Below, in pieces: positions 21,201 through 32,440 of a stretch of DNA of 64,000 nt. The position numbers were made by a program, and so were the translations under genes. Position 1 is the first letter of the stretch. Each line of letters starts with the position of its first letter. The stretch is from Lepisosteus oculatus (Eukaryota > Chordata > Actinopteri > Semionotiformes > Lepisosteidae), in assembly GCF_040954835.1 (NCBI RefSeq), contig NC_090698.1:66843284-66907283 (forward strand), read 5' to 3'. The notes under the pieces are model-generated. The model had not been told where the DNA came from. It made no database searches and saw only the letters and a list, made by a program, of their open reading frames with translations.

Positions 21201-22878
21201 GCAAATATTCCAATTAACCCACTTCTTAGGTCAATGAATGCTTCGATTATCGAATGAAGGTGGGCTGGAATGAACTCCAGCAGGTATGTGTGTGGGTGGT
21301 CACCAGGACTAGTACTGGGGACCACTGCTGTAGAGGTTTAGACAGTATGATCTGCACACTCCACTCAAAGCGCTTTACAGGTAATGGGGACTCCCCTCCA
21401 CCACTGTGCAGCATCCACCTGGATGATGTGATGGCAGCCATAGTGCGCTAGTGTACTCACCACACACCAGCTATCTGTGGGGAGGAGAACTGGGTATTGA
21501 AGCCAATTCATATTATTATTAGGAGGCCATGATTGGTAAAGGTCAGGGGGAAATTTGGCCAGGACAATGGGGTAACATGCCTATTCTTTTTCAGAAACGC
21601 CCTGGGATTTTTAATAATAATAATGTTTCTTTATTAGCCCTATACAATTTCTTGCATTAGGAATTTATCTTTTTGCATACCCCAGCTTTTCTCCGTGGAG
21701 ACAGACAGGGAGAGAAGCTTGGGGTCAGAGTGCAGGGTCTGCCATTGTACGGTGCCCCTGGAGCAGTTAGGGTTAAGGGCCTTGCTCAGGGGCCCAACGG
21801 AGTAGGATTCCTCTGCCGGCCACGGGATTTGAACCGGCAACCTTCTGGCCACAGGCGCAGATCCTTAGCCAAAGAGCCACCACTCCACCCCATGGACATG
21901 GACAATCAGGACCTCATCCTAAAGACAGCACCTTTTTCACAGTATAGTGTCCCCATCATTACAGGGCATTAAGACCCACACAGACCGCAGGGTGAGCGCC
22001 CACTACTGATTCCACTAACACCTCTTCCAGCAGCAACCTTAGTTTTTCCCAGGTATCTCATCCAGGTGCTGGCCAGACTCACACCTGCTGAGCTCCAGTG
22101 GGCTGCTAGCTGTGAGCTGCAGGGGGATAGAGCTGCCGGCGTTCGCCCCCTGTGGGTCGACCTCCCATCCCTTTCTTTTGCAATTCGTTCCATCAGGGAC
22201 TGAGTGGATTCACCTCTTTGATCTGGGCACTGAGCAGGCATCACGCCATTTCGATACTCCCCCCTCTGTACAGTAGGCGTGGGCTTGCAGATGTTGAAGC
22301 ATAGACATTTATGGTGGTCTTTTCAGGAGTTCCCACAATGCCATGTTGAAGCCTAGGGAAGCAGAGGAAACGTGGAGATTTGACATGATTTTAGTGAGAG
22401 CGCGTTAGGCTTCGGAGGTATAGGGGAAGTACTGTAGTTTGATAGTGTACTCAGGTATACGCACTTGTATTTTGTACTTTTCTTCAGGTGTGGTGACAGC
22501 AGATTTTTCTCCTTCCCAGGCGCGGCTGGAGAGTACTGCTTTCCCACAAAGCTGAAGTGTACCAAGGGGCAGTACCTGCAGAGTGTCTTTGTGCTGTTGC
22601 CCGTAGAAACGGGGACGCAGGCAGTGGACGGCCCTGTTGCTCTGCGCCCCTCCTCCTCCTCCTCCCTCGATGAACGGGATCTCGTGAGGCTTCACCAGGG
22701 GCAGACGGGACTCGTTGACAACTGCGGGCTGCGCTTCAACGTCACCGAAGCCTTCACGGCCAGGCAGGGCGGCAAAGCCTTCTGTGTGGAAATCGTGTCG
22801 GAACAGGGCACCCCTGCCCTGAAATGCGAGCCGTTTCTGGCCACGGTGTGGTGGAGGCAACGTCGGCCCCCGGATTAG
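18017..22878 (+). CDS. Unrecognised secreted eight-cysteine protein, two exons
   Basis: Exons 18017-18281 and 22520-22878 join in phase 1 (GCAG|GTAAGC, TTCCCAG|GC) to give 207 aa with a TAG stop. Residues 9-27 are a hydrophobic signal peptide (WCFFWLALSSQLLAFVL). Outside it are eight cysteines (34, 58, 62, 95, 102, 157, 177, 191), enough for four disulfides, and one N-glycosylation site, NVT at 162-164. A serine-rich, acidic loop (132-142) separates two beta-strand-like halves: YLQSVFVLLPVE and KAFCVEIVSE. There is no transmembrane segment after the signal and no dibasic cleavage motif before the C-terminal RQRR. Both exons are intact with good splice signals, and codon use in exon 2 is GC-rich like gsdf. 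I do not recognise the family; the spacing loosely recalls small lipid-binding or cytokine-like beta proteins, but that is not an assignment. It lies between gsdf and aff1 on the same strand. Confidence 0.75.
18370..18505. repeat. Family D inverted-dimer element, copy 1
   Basis: The first part (18370-18452), on the minus strand, carries the 'cttcttcaggtg' core and 'ggtttattccatg'. The second part (18460-18505), on the plus strand, carries 'cagctacccacctaaac', the far end of the same unit. Two halves in opposite orientation make a foldback structure. Confidence 0.6.
19196..19483 (+). repeat. SINE family A
   Basis: A head with GGTTGTCCAGTGATTC and GGGTTCAGCACC, the body phrase 'tggagtttgtatgttctcc', then 'gctgggataggctccagctc' and a shortened tail AAATGGGCAGATG. 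Plus-strand copy in the orphan gene's intron. Confidence 0.8.
20166..20420 (+). repeat. Family G dispersed repeat, copy 1
   Basis: It shares with 63150-63450 the order: 'aagtgcctcctgt' or 'aagttactcctgtt', 'gtttccactt.t.ccctctg', 'ctgttcattctc', and 'gaa..ccactg'. Probably the remnant of an ancient retroelement; class unknown. Confidence 0.45.
21011..21327. mobile_element. Short non-coding hAT-like transposon (family H)
   Basis: It begins CAGTGGTTCCCAATGG and ends CTGGGGACCACTG, so the ends are inverted repeats. The flanking 8-mers cattagtg and ctgtagag agree at five of eight positions, fitting an old hAT target duplication. It has no transposase. Confidence 0.6.
21350..22125 (-). repeat. 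5S-derived SINE (family C) split by a family B SINE
   Basis: Read on the minus strand, the 5S-like head occupies about 22105-22040 ('gctcagcaggtgtgagtctg', 'ccagcacctggatgag'), the body continues to 21893, is interrupted by family B (21891-21613), and resumes to the L2-type tail near 21350 ('gtaaagcgctttgagtgg'). Sequence on both sides of the interruption joins in register with the complete copy at 55924-56503. Confidence 0.8.
21613..21891 (-). repeat. SINE family B, copy 2, nested in family C
   Basis: On the minus strand: GGTGGCTCTTTGGCTAAGGA, B box GGTTCAAATCCC, 'gggcccctgagcaaggccct', and the GCAAGAAATTGTATAGGGCT tail ending in AATAAAGAAACATTATTATT. Insertion within family C shows B was active after C. 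Confidence 0.8.
22520..22878 (+). CDS. Orphan secreted protein, exon 2
   Basis: The acceptor has a strong pyrimidine tract (tttttctccttcccAG). The exon encodes AAGEYCFPTKLKC through to KCEPFLATVWWR and a basic end. It is GC-rich within AT-rich surroundings. The antisense strand is also open over this stretch, but without splice partners or a signature. Confidence 0.75.
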
Positions 22879-23420
22879 CTCAGTTCGGAGGGACCTGGTT
22901 TTCGGATTTGTTGACTGCAGCACACTGCCTGTTGTTCCGGAACACTCTCAGAACACTCTCTGGTTTCCAATCTTCTGGTTGTTCTATGTTTCGTTACGTA
23001 ATGTGGAGAACAGCACTCAGATTTTATCGAAATGAGGACACTCTGTGAAACGCTTCAAAGCATATAAAATAAGGGCCAGAGTCCAAAGTTTAAAATGGTT
23101 GCATCCAAAATTTTAGAACTGATATTAAACAAATTGATCTAAACCATATAATCAGTCTGATAATCCTTGACCTCCCGGTCCGTCCTGCCTTGTGTTGTGA
23201 TATTTTGAACCACTTTTAAAGGAATGCCATACTAGAGAATTGTGACAACCAAAACATCAGGTGTGTTTTGAGTTAGTGGGGTGGCCAGTACCTGTAATCC
23301 CTAAAGGAATGAATTTTAGAAATCAGTTACACAACATTTGTTGCACATTGCCAACATCAAGCTCAGCAACGTGATGGAAACTTGACAGAAAGTTTCTTTT
23401 AGACTTTCAGCTGGTTTGCA

Positions 23421-23426
23421 AATAAA
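23421..23426 (+). terminator. Candidate polyadenylation signal of the orphan gene
   Basis: AATAAA lies 543 nt after the stop codon. An AATAAG-like variant occurs nearer, at about 23066. No decisive downstream element is visible. Confidence 0.3.
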
Positions 23427-24114
23427 GAATATCTGGAATGATGTGCTGATGAAAAAACAACAACAATTATTGCCAGAAAGATGAGATTTCTTTGCCTTTT
23501 CAGAAACCTCAGACCGTTGTTGCACTTAAATAGTACATTAATGAGTTTGAATTCTCTCACTGCTGTTTAAAGAAGGCAATCACTGTGAGTCTATTCTGTG
23601 GCCACCACCGCAGCCCACAATAGAGTCACAGTAGCAAACACTATCGTGTAGACTGCCAGGTTTTATATAACACTGACTCGGAATTGGTGAACATTGCCCA
23701 GTTACTAGATTGATTACTCTCGGTTGTTCTTCTGCACTGGTGTTTTCCTCCATCTCCTCTATCTTTATAAGTGCGACGGTGTTCATTTGAGATCTGAAGA
23801 TTCCAACAGATATTTACTCTCTACCACAATGTAGACATTAGTTTCACACTTCGCTGAGGTCCACGGCTGTAAACAGCTCAGAAAGTAGGACCATTGTTCG
23901 AATTCCTAATTAGAAATTTCTCAATAGTTGCGTTCTGTATTTTTGGCAGAAAATCCATATATCATCATTGAATGTGGTGACCACGAGAAGCAGTAAATGA
24001 CACTGCAGAACACATTGTGAGTAAAGTGTGATCCTTCCGTGTTCTGGCTGCAAATGCCCACTAATTTTTTGTCATGAAGGGAGTTATGGACACCAAGTGG
24101 GAAAACATACAAAA

Positions 24115-24243
24115 CCTCACACCTGAAGAAGGCTCTACGGCCGAGACGTTGTGTTTTCTTTCTTCTCTTTTCAGCATGGAATAAACCTACGACTTGTTCC
24201 TTTGCAGCCGACGCATGCTGATGCAGCTACCCGCCTGAACATA
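24115..24243 (+). repeat. Family D element, single-unit copy
   Basis: The unit reads ACACCTGAAGAAGGCTCTAC, GGCCGAGACG, a pyrimidine run, CAGCATGGAATAAACCTACG, ACTTGTTCC, then 'gcagccgacgcatgctgatg' and 'cagctacccgcctgaac'. This is the clearest plus-strand unit and serves as the family reference. Confidence 0.65.
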
Positions 24244-26289
24244 CAAAAACCTTTTCATTTACCTTTTCATTTTATTTTATTTACCTTTTCATTTTCAATG
24301 TTCCTTGTCCTTGTTGGTTCAGGTTAGAACCATTTACACACACAAAAATGCTTCTATCTCAAGACCTACCGTGATCAAAGTTGATACCAAGAGATGGCAG
24401 TGAAAAAAGGGGTGTTATTACTGTCTGAATGACAGAATGTCACACGCAATGCCAACTTACTGTATAGAAGTGGAGATGAGTTCTGTTCCCCCCCCCCCAG
24501 AAGATTTTAAAGTAACAATCCTGGTTTCTAAGCTTAGAAAAGGCTAAGGTCCTGCCTACCTCACTCACCTTCTTTTTTCAAACTTCACCCTGGTCTTTAA
24601 GATCCAGGTCAATTTTATCTGCTGCAGGTCCCCCCAGAACCAAACCGTGTTCTGTGGGTGACCTTGCTTTTCCGTCTCTGCTCACCTGTAGAATAACCTC
24701 CCCGATCATCTGGACAAGCAGTTTCAACTGAGACTTTTACAACCGATTTTCAAACCCCTCTCCACCAGCAAGCCTATCAACTTCTAGTCCTATAAACATC
24801 CTGACTTCCTATCTTTTTCCATCTTGGGTACTGTTAGCCTTTCGTTTACTGTGCAGCTGGTTGAGATTCACTGTAATGAAATGCCCTATACAAATTAGAT
24901 GTAATAATAACAGATGTCGCCTGTCAATGGTGAAGTTGAAGACTGTAGATCTAATCATAAATAGACATTTGAACAATTAGAGAACATCCAGAACATATTT
25001 ATTGTTTTTCAGACAATGACATGGGAGATGAAACAAAGCAAGAAACCCTACCAGAAAACAGTTATCTTTTAACAACAGGATTCTCAGAATAAGGCCTTTA
25101 ACACCAAATGAGCAAGGAGCTCAGTGATGACGTCATTATTGTTTTGCCTGCATTAGAGATGTTGTTTTTCTGGTAAATGAGAAATTTAATGACTGGTCCC
25201 AATTTAACCAGAAATCTTGCTACACAACAGGTTTTTCTGTATTGCTTCTGAACACATCCGGTATATAGGTCACGCAAGGTTAAATCATTTGGTTTGCTCA
25301 CTTTTAATTATTATCAGTTTTTGCGTAACCTGGATAGTTTTAGCTCAGTGAGGGATCTGTGAGCTGAGGTTTAAGAACCTGAAGTGGACAGAACCTGAAT
25401 TGGGCAGAATGGAGTGATTGGATTGCTCATGGGGAGCACGAATCCTTAAACGTGGTTGATGGGTTTCTTGGATTTATAAGCTATGAAATATTTTACCATT
25501 GCAATAAACTGAACAGTCTTTAAGGTATTAAAGGCTATTGAATGGTATTTTTCTACTTAGTTTTAGATTTTATTTAATTCTGTTACGCATAATTCTCAGT
25601 TGTCTTCAATGTTAAGATTTTTGTAATGAAAGAAAAGTGAATTATTTGGGTGAATGTTTTCAAAGATACCATCTTTTGCATCACAGTTGTATATTGCCGC
25701 ACAAAATAAAAGCAAGAGTGTATGAACACAGAAGATGATGGTAAGAGATCACAAAGATTCTTTCAGCCTGAAGGCTTTTGCTGCATTTTGCTTTCAAATA
25801 AATTGATACACGATTTTATTTCAATAAAGTGTTTCTTCCTTTCCGTATGCCTACTGCATAACAAGTGGAAATCAGAAGACTGCACTGCACTTAGCTATTG
25901 AGTATTTTATAAAAGGTGATGTTGCTCCTTGTACCCTGTTACCCCGAAAGAGAAAATTAGCCCCAAACCCAGGGGGTATCTCTGGGAGCCCAGCTGCAGA
26001 GGACTGAGCATTTATACAAAAGCCGGGAGTCAGGAGTGTGATACCCTCACCTCATCCCCTCATCCTCAGCTCTCTGAGGCCATGAACATGACTGACTCAC
26101 CTCCTGTCCTTCCTCCTGCATTGACGATTTCTGTGTTGGGTTGCCAGGCAGCCTCGGGAGCTTGGAAGCTACTCTTCTCTTTGGGGGAACAAGGTTCCAG
26201 AAGTCACTTCACATTCAATATCATTTCAAAACATAGCCACCAAGCAATAGAATAGCACACCTATGGGGTTATATTGTGGGCCTGGTGGG

Positions 26290-26660
26290 AGACTGTTATC
26301 CAAATCCAGAAGCATTGTGACAAGGATGCCAAGCTGTCTGGGGGACAGAGGCAACCACCAAGCGGATCAGAGCAACTAGCCAAATCCAGGAGATGGGACC
26401 TTGGACAGAGTGGGCCATGACGAGGGAGCACAGCTGATAGAAAAGCACCCTGTATGATGTAACACACCATGGACAGCCTATAAACCAAATCCAGTCAACA
26501 AAACAGTGCCAGGTCCACAGAGGGCACTGCATGACGAGACACTGGTCGTCAGCTTAGGGAAAGGGAGGAGGATGGATAGCCATCCTCTTCCAAGCCTGCT
26601 TCTCACTGCGTGGGGAGATGACCAGCAGCTTGGACAGATAAAAAAACACCCTAACCTTCG
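26290..26660. repeat. Degenerate long tandem repeat
   Basis: The motif CCAAATCCAG recurs at about 26299, 26380 and 26484, and related phrases recur around them (catgacgag at 26416 and 26531; 'aaaagcaccct' and 'aaaaacaccct' near 26442 and 26641). The unit is roughly 100 bp and strongly diverged. An antisense frame is open across it but has no recognisable domain. Confidence 0.4.
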
Positions 26661-26740
26661 GGCCATTTCAATGTAATATTATTTCTTCTGAAGGAAACCC
26701 TATTTCATGCAATTGAAGGGAAAGGTGGATTTTAAATATA

Positions 26741-27206
26741 ACCAGGAGCTGTACCACTCTGCAACCCACTGAAGCTCAGCAGGTGTGAGCCTGGTCAGTA
26801 CCTGGATGGGAGACCTCCTGGGAAAGCTAAGGTTCTGCTGGAAGAGGTGTTAGTGGGGCCAGCAGGGGGCGCTCACCCTGCGGTCTGGGTGGGTCCTAAT
26901 GCCCCAGTATAGTATGGGATCACTGTACTGTAAAAAATACACCATCCTTTGGATAGGACGGAAAACTGAGGTCCCGACTCTCCGTGGTCATTAAAAATCC
27001 TAGGGCGTTTCTTAAAAAGATTAGGGGTGTTACCAAAGTGTCCTAGCCAAAATTTCCCCCGGGTCTTTACCGATAATGGCCTCCTAATAATCCCCATGTC
27101 TGAATTGGTGGGGGCTGCACATTGGTGGTGGTGGAGGAGAGTCCCCATTACCTTTAAAGCACATTGAGTGGAGTGTCCAGAAATAAATGTAAAGAATTAT
27201 TATTAA
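26741..27206 (+). repeat. 5S-derived SINE (family C), nearly complete
   Basis: The 5S rRNA-like head reads 'gaagctcagcaggtgtgagc', CTGGTCAGTACCTGGATGGG and AGACCTCCTGGGAAAGC, which are the 5S internal promoter segments with few changes. The body contains 'tggtcattaaaaatcctagg' and the 3' end is an L2-type tail, AAAGCACATTGAGTGGAGTG, TCCAGAAATAAATGTAAAG. Confidence 0.85.
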
Positions 27207-27767
27207 ATTGATCATATTTGGCAGAAAGGAAAATCTGGCTACTACAGTGAAGAAAGTAGAGGTTAATTCTACACTGATATGTAAAACTGTTGACCCTTTT
27301 CCATGGTTGAATGAGGAAAGAGGAGAAGAGGCCCAGTGAGGAGAATCTGGAGTCTGGAGACAGCATTTCAGGTCATGGTGGAGGCAGGCTGACTGGGGGG
27401 CTCTGGCTCAGCGTGCTCTGGCTGCAAAGGAACAGGCAGAGGCTATTTCCACGCTACAAAGTAGAAAAAACACAAGGTTTCACCTGTTCAGGTGTCAGTC
27501 CATCAGGGGAAGTTACAATGGTGCATCAGTTAAAGAGGTAACAAGAGCTCATTTTCTGCTCCACAGAAGGCCTGACAGGGGGGAGACAAATGTGCGATGC
27601 GGTTGTTGGTTAAACCACGTAGGACTAAAGGAATCAGCATGACAGTTCTTGTTACTTTATCCATATTTTTGACACATCCTTGTTAAGGAGGTGTAGGTTC
27701 TATTCTCAGAAAAAAAATTCTGAAAAGCACATAAAATGAATTGTAAAAGTGGTCTGTCTGTCTTACA

Positions 27768-28345
27768 GCCCGGCAAGCTGGTGTGTTTCTGCATATCTGA
27801 AGAGAGCTCGCGTCTGGCACAGTCCACATCCCTCCTTTTCTGTTATTGATTTAGTTCTGTTATCTCCCGGTATGTCTTGTTTATATTTTGCTTTATAAGC
27901 CTAGCGTCTCCGCTGTTCCGGGCTCAGTTTTGGAAGACGGATGTCCGAAGACCCGCCTATCACCAGGCCTAGAGTGAGCCTGAGGGCATAGGCTTTCACC
28001 CCGGCTTCCTGACCTCTGGGCCTGGGGCTCGGAGCGCCTGGTACCGTCATGTTTTTATCTTTTTGTGTTCCTGGTCCTGGTTCCCCTTCCTGGGGATTTT
28101 ATTCGTCTTTGTCCCGGATGGACTTCCTAGCTTCTGGATTGCGGACTGCTCTTTGGCTACCTTCCTGGATTTTCATTCCCCTGTGCACCAGAGCACAAGC
28201 AGTCACCACTCACTGTCTGCCCCAGATAAACCCTGGTGTGTCCTTCCCTGATGTCCGTCTCCAGCCTCTTCCGGACTTATCCGTCACGCATAGGGTCTTT
28301 ACCGAACACTCCGCGGGAGGCCAACGCAACACCCGTGACAGCGTC
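27768..28345 (+). repeat. Possible solo LTR or GC-rich retroelement remnant
   Basis: A TATA-like GCTTTATAAGCC at about 27890-27901 is followed by a GC-rich block with much CpG and a close near CCCGTGACA. The composition differs from the flanks and is reminiscent of Gypsy LTRs. I could not find clean TG...CA ends, a primer-binding site or internal coding, so this stays tentative. Confidence 0.25.
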
Positions 28346-30271
28346 CTGGCTTCGTTGAAACAACACAGGCAAGGAGGAGTGTCAACAAGGTGAGACCAAG
28401 GGTTTGCTGGAGTCTGCAGGTTTTCATTCCAATTCGTCTCCTAACAACCCGAAATTATCCCATTATTGGCTTGAGGGGGATCAATCCAAAGCCCTCCCCA
28501 GTCCTTCCGGAGCTGGTAGCACTTTGAGGAGACAAAGGGAATTTCGCCCTCAAGGACAAGGATCGCTCGTCCCCGAAACAGACGTCTGTCCCAGCACCGA
28601 CGTCTGCACCGCGGTCGGAATGGAAACCAGCAGCTGCAGGGATCCCTGCCTGCTCTGCGGATGAAGCACCTCCCTGTGGGTATCCCGAGTCGCAGTTTGA
28701 AGGCGACAGACTCTGGACGAGCGCCCCCACAGATCAAGGCACTCAGGCCTCCTTCTGCCCCTTTCGAACTCTTTGCCTTTGCCCAAATTTGGAATCACCC
28801 ACTGCTGAACCAGCCAGAACTCTGCTCTGCCTGCCTTGGAGGAGGCCCACAGGGCACATCCCTGCGTGCCCAAACACTGAGGCACTCCGCCAGCTGGAGA
28901 GGGAGGTGTGAGGACAGTGCCAACCACTCTGCATCCTCACGTCAACCCCTCGTAAATCTGCAAGACTGTCAGGCTAAGACTTAACTCTGACTTACCTCCT
29001 CGGAAAACGTGAAGTGAAAGGCAAGAAAGTTTTCTTTCAATAAAACTGTTACATTATTGAACCCTAACTCTTGGCAGTTGCAGACTTGTCACCCATTTCT
29101 GTTTTACAGAGAGCACTGTGAAATATATTCTTCCAAATCGGTGGCTGTCTTTTTTTAATATGTTGTACGACCAAACCGTGCTGAAGATGTACTTAATTAT
29201 TGGAAAAAGAAAACTTGTGGTAACTTGGTTTAAGATTCTGCTTTTTCAATAAAAAGTGCTTTAAATTAAGGTTTATATTTCTAGTTGTTCTGCCCACAGA
29301 ATGTTGCACACCAGAACTAAAGAGAACACGCCAAAATTATTTATTTAAGAATCCCTGAATCAGGTATATCGCAAATAATGAAATAATTATTTGAGTGCTA
29401 GACTGACAAGAAATTCAACACAAAGAAATGTTGAAACAGTCTGGTACTATATCATAGTTCAGTTTCTTCATCAAAGATGCATATTTACTGTATACAGTAC
29501 CTCATTTAAATTGAGGATTATCAGCTTTTAAGGGAATAAAGTAACCTGATAAAGTTTTTCTCGCACTTTTTTGAGCATGCATTCTCTTATCTGATTAGTT
29601 TGAAACATTTCTATTCAAAAGCCTGGCCTGAAATTCAGATTAACTCACCACACTTACTTGCCCCTTGATGAAAGTTCTCACATTTACCACAATGGAAATT
29701 CACTGTCAAATAGCTGGTTTGAACCTGCTGTTTGCTGGCTGCTGTAAAAGTTTTTTGTGCCTAATCAATGCAGTTTATATACACGTGACTAAATCGTTTC
29801 AATTTAAATACAACTTTTTGAAAATGTATGAATCCTTTGAAGACGACATCTACACTTGTTTGTAGCTTGTAGAATGCCTTATCTCTCTGAGCCGGAACAA
29901 ACAGCGGAAGAACATTTTCTTGTGAACTCTCCCAAGCTTCTGTTATTTTGTTCCTTTTCAGTAAAAAGTCCATGAAGGCTTCTGTTATTGTTAAAACTAT
30001 GGGGCCAGAGAGGAGGTGACTTTATCTGTACTGCACTTAACTTGACGGTGTTGAATTCTCCCCCTGCTTTAGATTCAGATTGTAATTGCTGCTCAAACGG
30101 AGCACCTGTGCTTATCACTTCCTGCATGGTGTTCAATTTATGGGCTCAATTTTAGATTTGATATACAGTATGTGATTTATTATGTTTTATGTGCTTTCTT
30201 ATATGTTAGCTATTTTGTTATTCACTTACTGCATTGATTGTATGCATTGTACAGTATGTTGGGCATCTTTG

Positions 30272-30556
30272 GGTGGAGCGGTGGCTCTGTGGCTCAGGAT
30301 CTGCGCCTGTGACTGGAAGGTTGCCGGTTCAAATCCCGCGGCCGGCAGAGGAATCCTACTCCGTTGGGCCCCTGAGCAAGGCCCTTAACCCCAACTGCTC
30401 CAGGGGCGCCGTACAATGGCTGACCCTGCGCTCTGACCCCAAGCGTCTCTCCCTGTCTGTGTGTCTGTGTCTCCCTGGAGAAAAGCTGGGGTATGTGAAA
30501 AGACGCATTCCTAATGCAAGAAATTGTATAGGGCTAATAAAGAAACATTATTATTC
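30272..30556 (+). repeat. SINE family B, copy 3
   Basis: The best preserved copy: GGTGGCTCTGTGGCTCAGGA, B box GGTTCAAATCCCG, 'ttgggcccctgagcaaggcc', and the 3' end GCAAGAAATTGTATAGGGCT, AATAAAGAAACATTATTATT. Confidence 0.85.
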
Positions 30557-30660
30557 AAACTACTACTACCACCACTGTTACTGCTGCTAGTGCAGCTACT
30601 AATGCTACCAATACCACTGTGACTACTGCTAGTACAGCTACTAATGCTGCTACCACTAAG
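30556..30660 (+). repeat. Triplet-rich minisatellite
   Basis: An ACT/GCT-rich block just after the family B tail. A unit of about 45 bp ('gctagtgcagctactaatgc' and 'gctagtacagctactaatgc') occurs twice, with diverged triplets between. It probably grew from the A/T-rich SINE tail. Confidence 0.55.
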
Positions 30661-32254
30661 AAGAAAAAGACGAACAGTTGCGTGTTTTGTGCTTGCTCTT
30701 CACCAAAGAAAAGAATGGAATGAGAATTGTGCTGCTGCTCTCGTAAAAAACAAATCTTGACGTACTATTGTGAAGGTAAATATATACCATGTGCTCCTGC
30801 GCCCTCTAGTGGGTATTTTCTTAGTTTCATGTACTGCTTTTCTTTCCCTTCCCCAGTTCGAATGGTTGTGCTCTACAGGATTAATGTTTTCTTTTTAATA
30901 AAATCATCTTACCCTCTCTACAATATTAGCTTGACCATTGTTTCACGCGTTTCATTCATTTCCAACCATTTAAAATCGAATTGTTTTTTTCCTGTTTACG
31001 TTATTTATTGAGGTTCTGCTGAAACTGACTGAAAAGACCCATGCGAAAACGGCCTCAAACAAAAACTGCTCATTTTGAATCGACATTTCTACTCAATTGC
31101 CTTTTTTTTAAAGAAAATTGGAGTTTCATGAAAGATTTCATAAGAACACCTGAGCTCATTAATTCACTGCTCAGAAAGTACAGGTTTCCTGCATGCGATT
31201 GAATTCAGCGAGATCTTTTTTTTACAGTATAGTGTCCCCATCGTTTCCAGGATAGATATTGCAGTAAAAACACTGCTACTCACAAGATCTGAACCAATAC
31301 TGAGCACTGAATGAACGGGGAACAAGGTTTAAACAGGCTGGAGGGGAGGCGTGGTGATGAGTTAATGAGGTGTGGTTAGCCTGGCGGGATGTTGGAACTG
31401 TAACAGGGTCTTTATATTGGGAATGACTTATGGCCACTACTTTGTGGAGCCCTCCCTTCACCTGTTCCCCAGGCAGAAATGTGCTGTCAAGGTAAAGAAC
31501 CATGACAAACAGCCTTTGGTGTTTGGCAAATTGAGTCGGAGGTATAATGTATCGCTAAAACCAAGCATCTGGACACTAGGCATTTTTCTCAGTACATTTT
31601 TTTTAACATTGCCATGTCAGATTTCCAGTTTCAACAGCGCTGATAAATCTCTCATCCTCCAGTAACTAAACAGTTCTTAGCCCATACTGTGGCGGTGGGC
31701 TAAAACATCAAACTAGCTTTATGGCAATGAGCCTCCAGGGCATCAGATACCTTGAATTCCAGTTCACGAAAACCAAGGGCATTCACTGATGACTCTGCTC
31801 TTTTCACAATTCGCTAATGAATTCTGGCCCTTTGTGAGGCATGTTATTCCAAAGCTTTGCACTGTGGTAAACTAACAAGAAAAAACCATGAAGTAAAACA
31901 ATGTGCATCTGAAATCTGCCTCTTGACTCTTGTTCCTTAGGTAGTACCAGAAACGTCTCTTCAATTGCTGACCCCTTATGTCAGTTTAGCAGTTAAAGCA
32001 TTAACTGCTTGTGTTATCTTGGGACAAAGAAATTATCCATATGGCTGAATGACACACAATCCCACTACCCTCTGGGCATGTAGCTCATCTCTTTTTTTGT
32101 CCACGATCTGATGTTTTTCTTCATTTGACCTTCACATTTCGGCCGAAGCTGCCAGAAATGTTGCATAAAAATATGCAAGGACACAGACAGATATAGCTAC
32201 CTGGTCTTCTGTTTTGTTTGTTTTGCGAATACAGGCAGAAAGGCTTTTGATCAG

Positions 32255-32440
32255 CAGTGTCCAGTCCTGGTCCTTGAAAGGCTGGTGCGTCTGCAGTTGT
32301 TTTTAGTCACTTCAAAGTGCCACAACCAGATCGTCTACCGAACGCTGTTTGATTTGTCTGACTAACGAGCAGATTTTGGACACAGAGAGTTTAGCTCGAA
32401 TGAAAACTTTGGCTCCCCAAGATCCCAAGAATAGGCGTCC
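32255..32440. repeat. Family H-like repeat fragment
   Basis: The left end CAGTGTCCAGTCCTGGTCC resembles the ends of the other short hAT-like elements. The right end is not clear. Confidence 0.35.

Larger units (their letters stand above)
18282..22519 (+). other. Intron of the orphan gene, repeat-filled
   Basis: A 4.2-kb intron. In order it holds a family D inverted-dimer remnant (18370-18505), a family A SINE (19196-19483), a family G repeat (20166-20420), a short hAT-like element (21011-21327), and a family C SINE on the minus strand interrupted by a family B SINE (21350-22125). Confidence 0.7.

Noticed and set aside
22405-22923. A 172-aa open frame antisense to exon 2 of the orphan gene
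   Set aside because: It is a shadow of the GC-rich sense exon; it has no signal, domain or splice partner.
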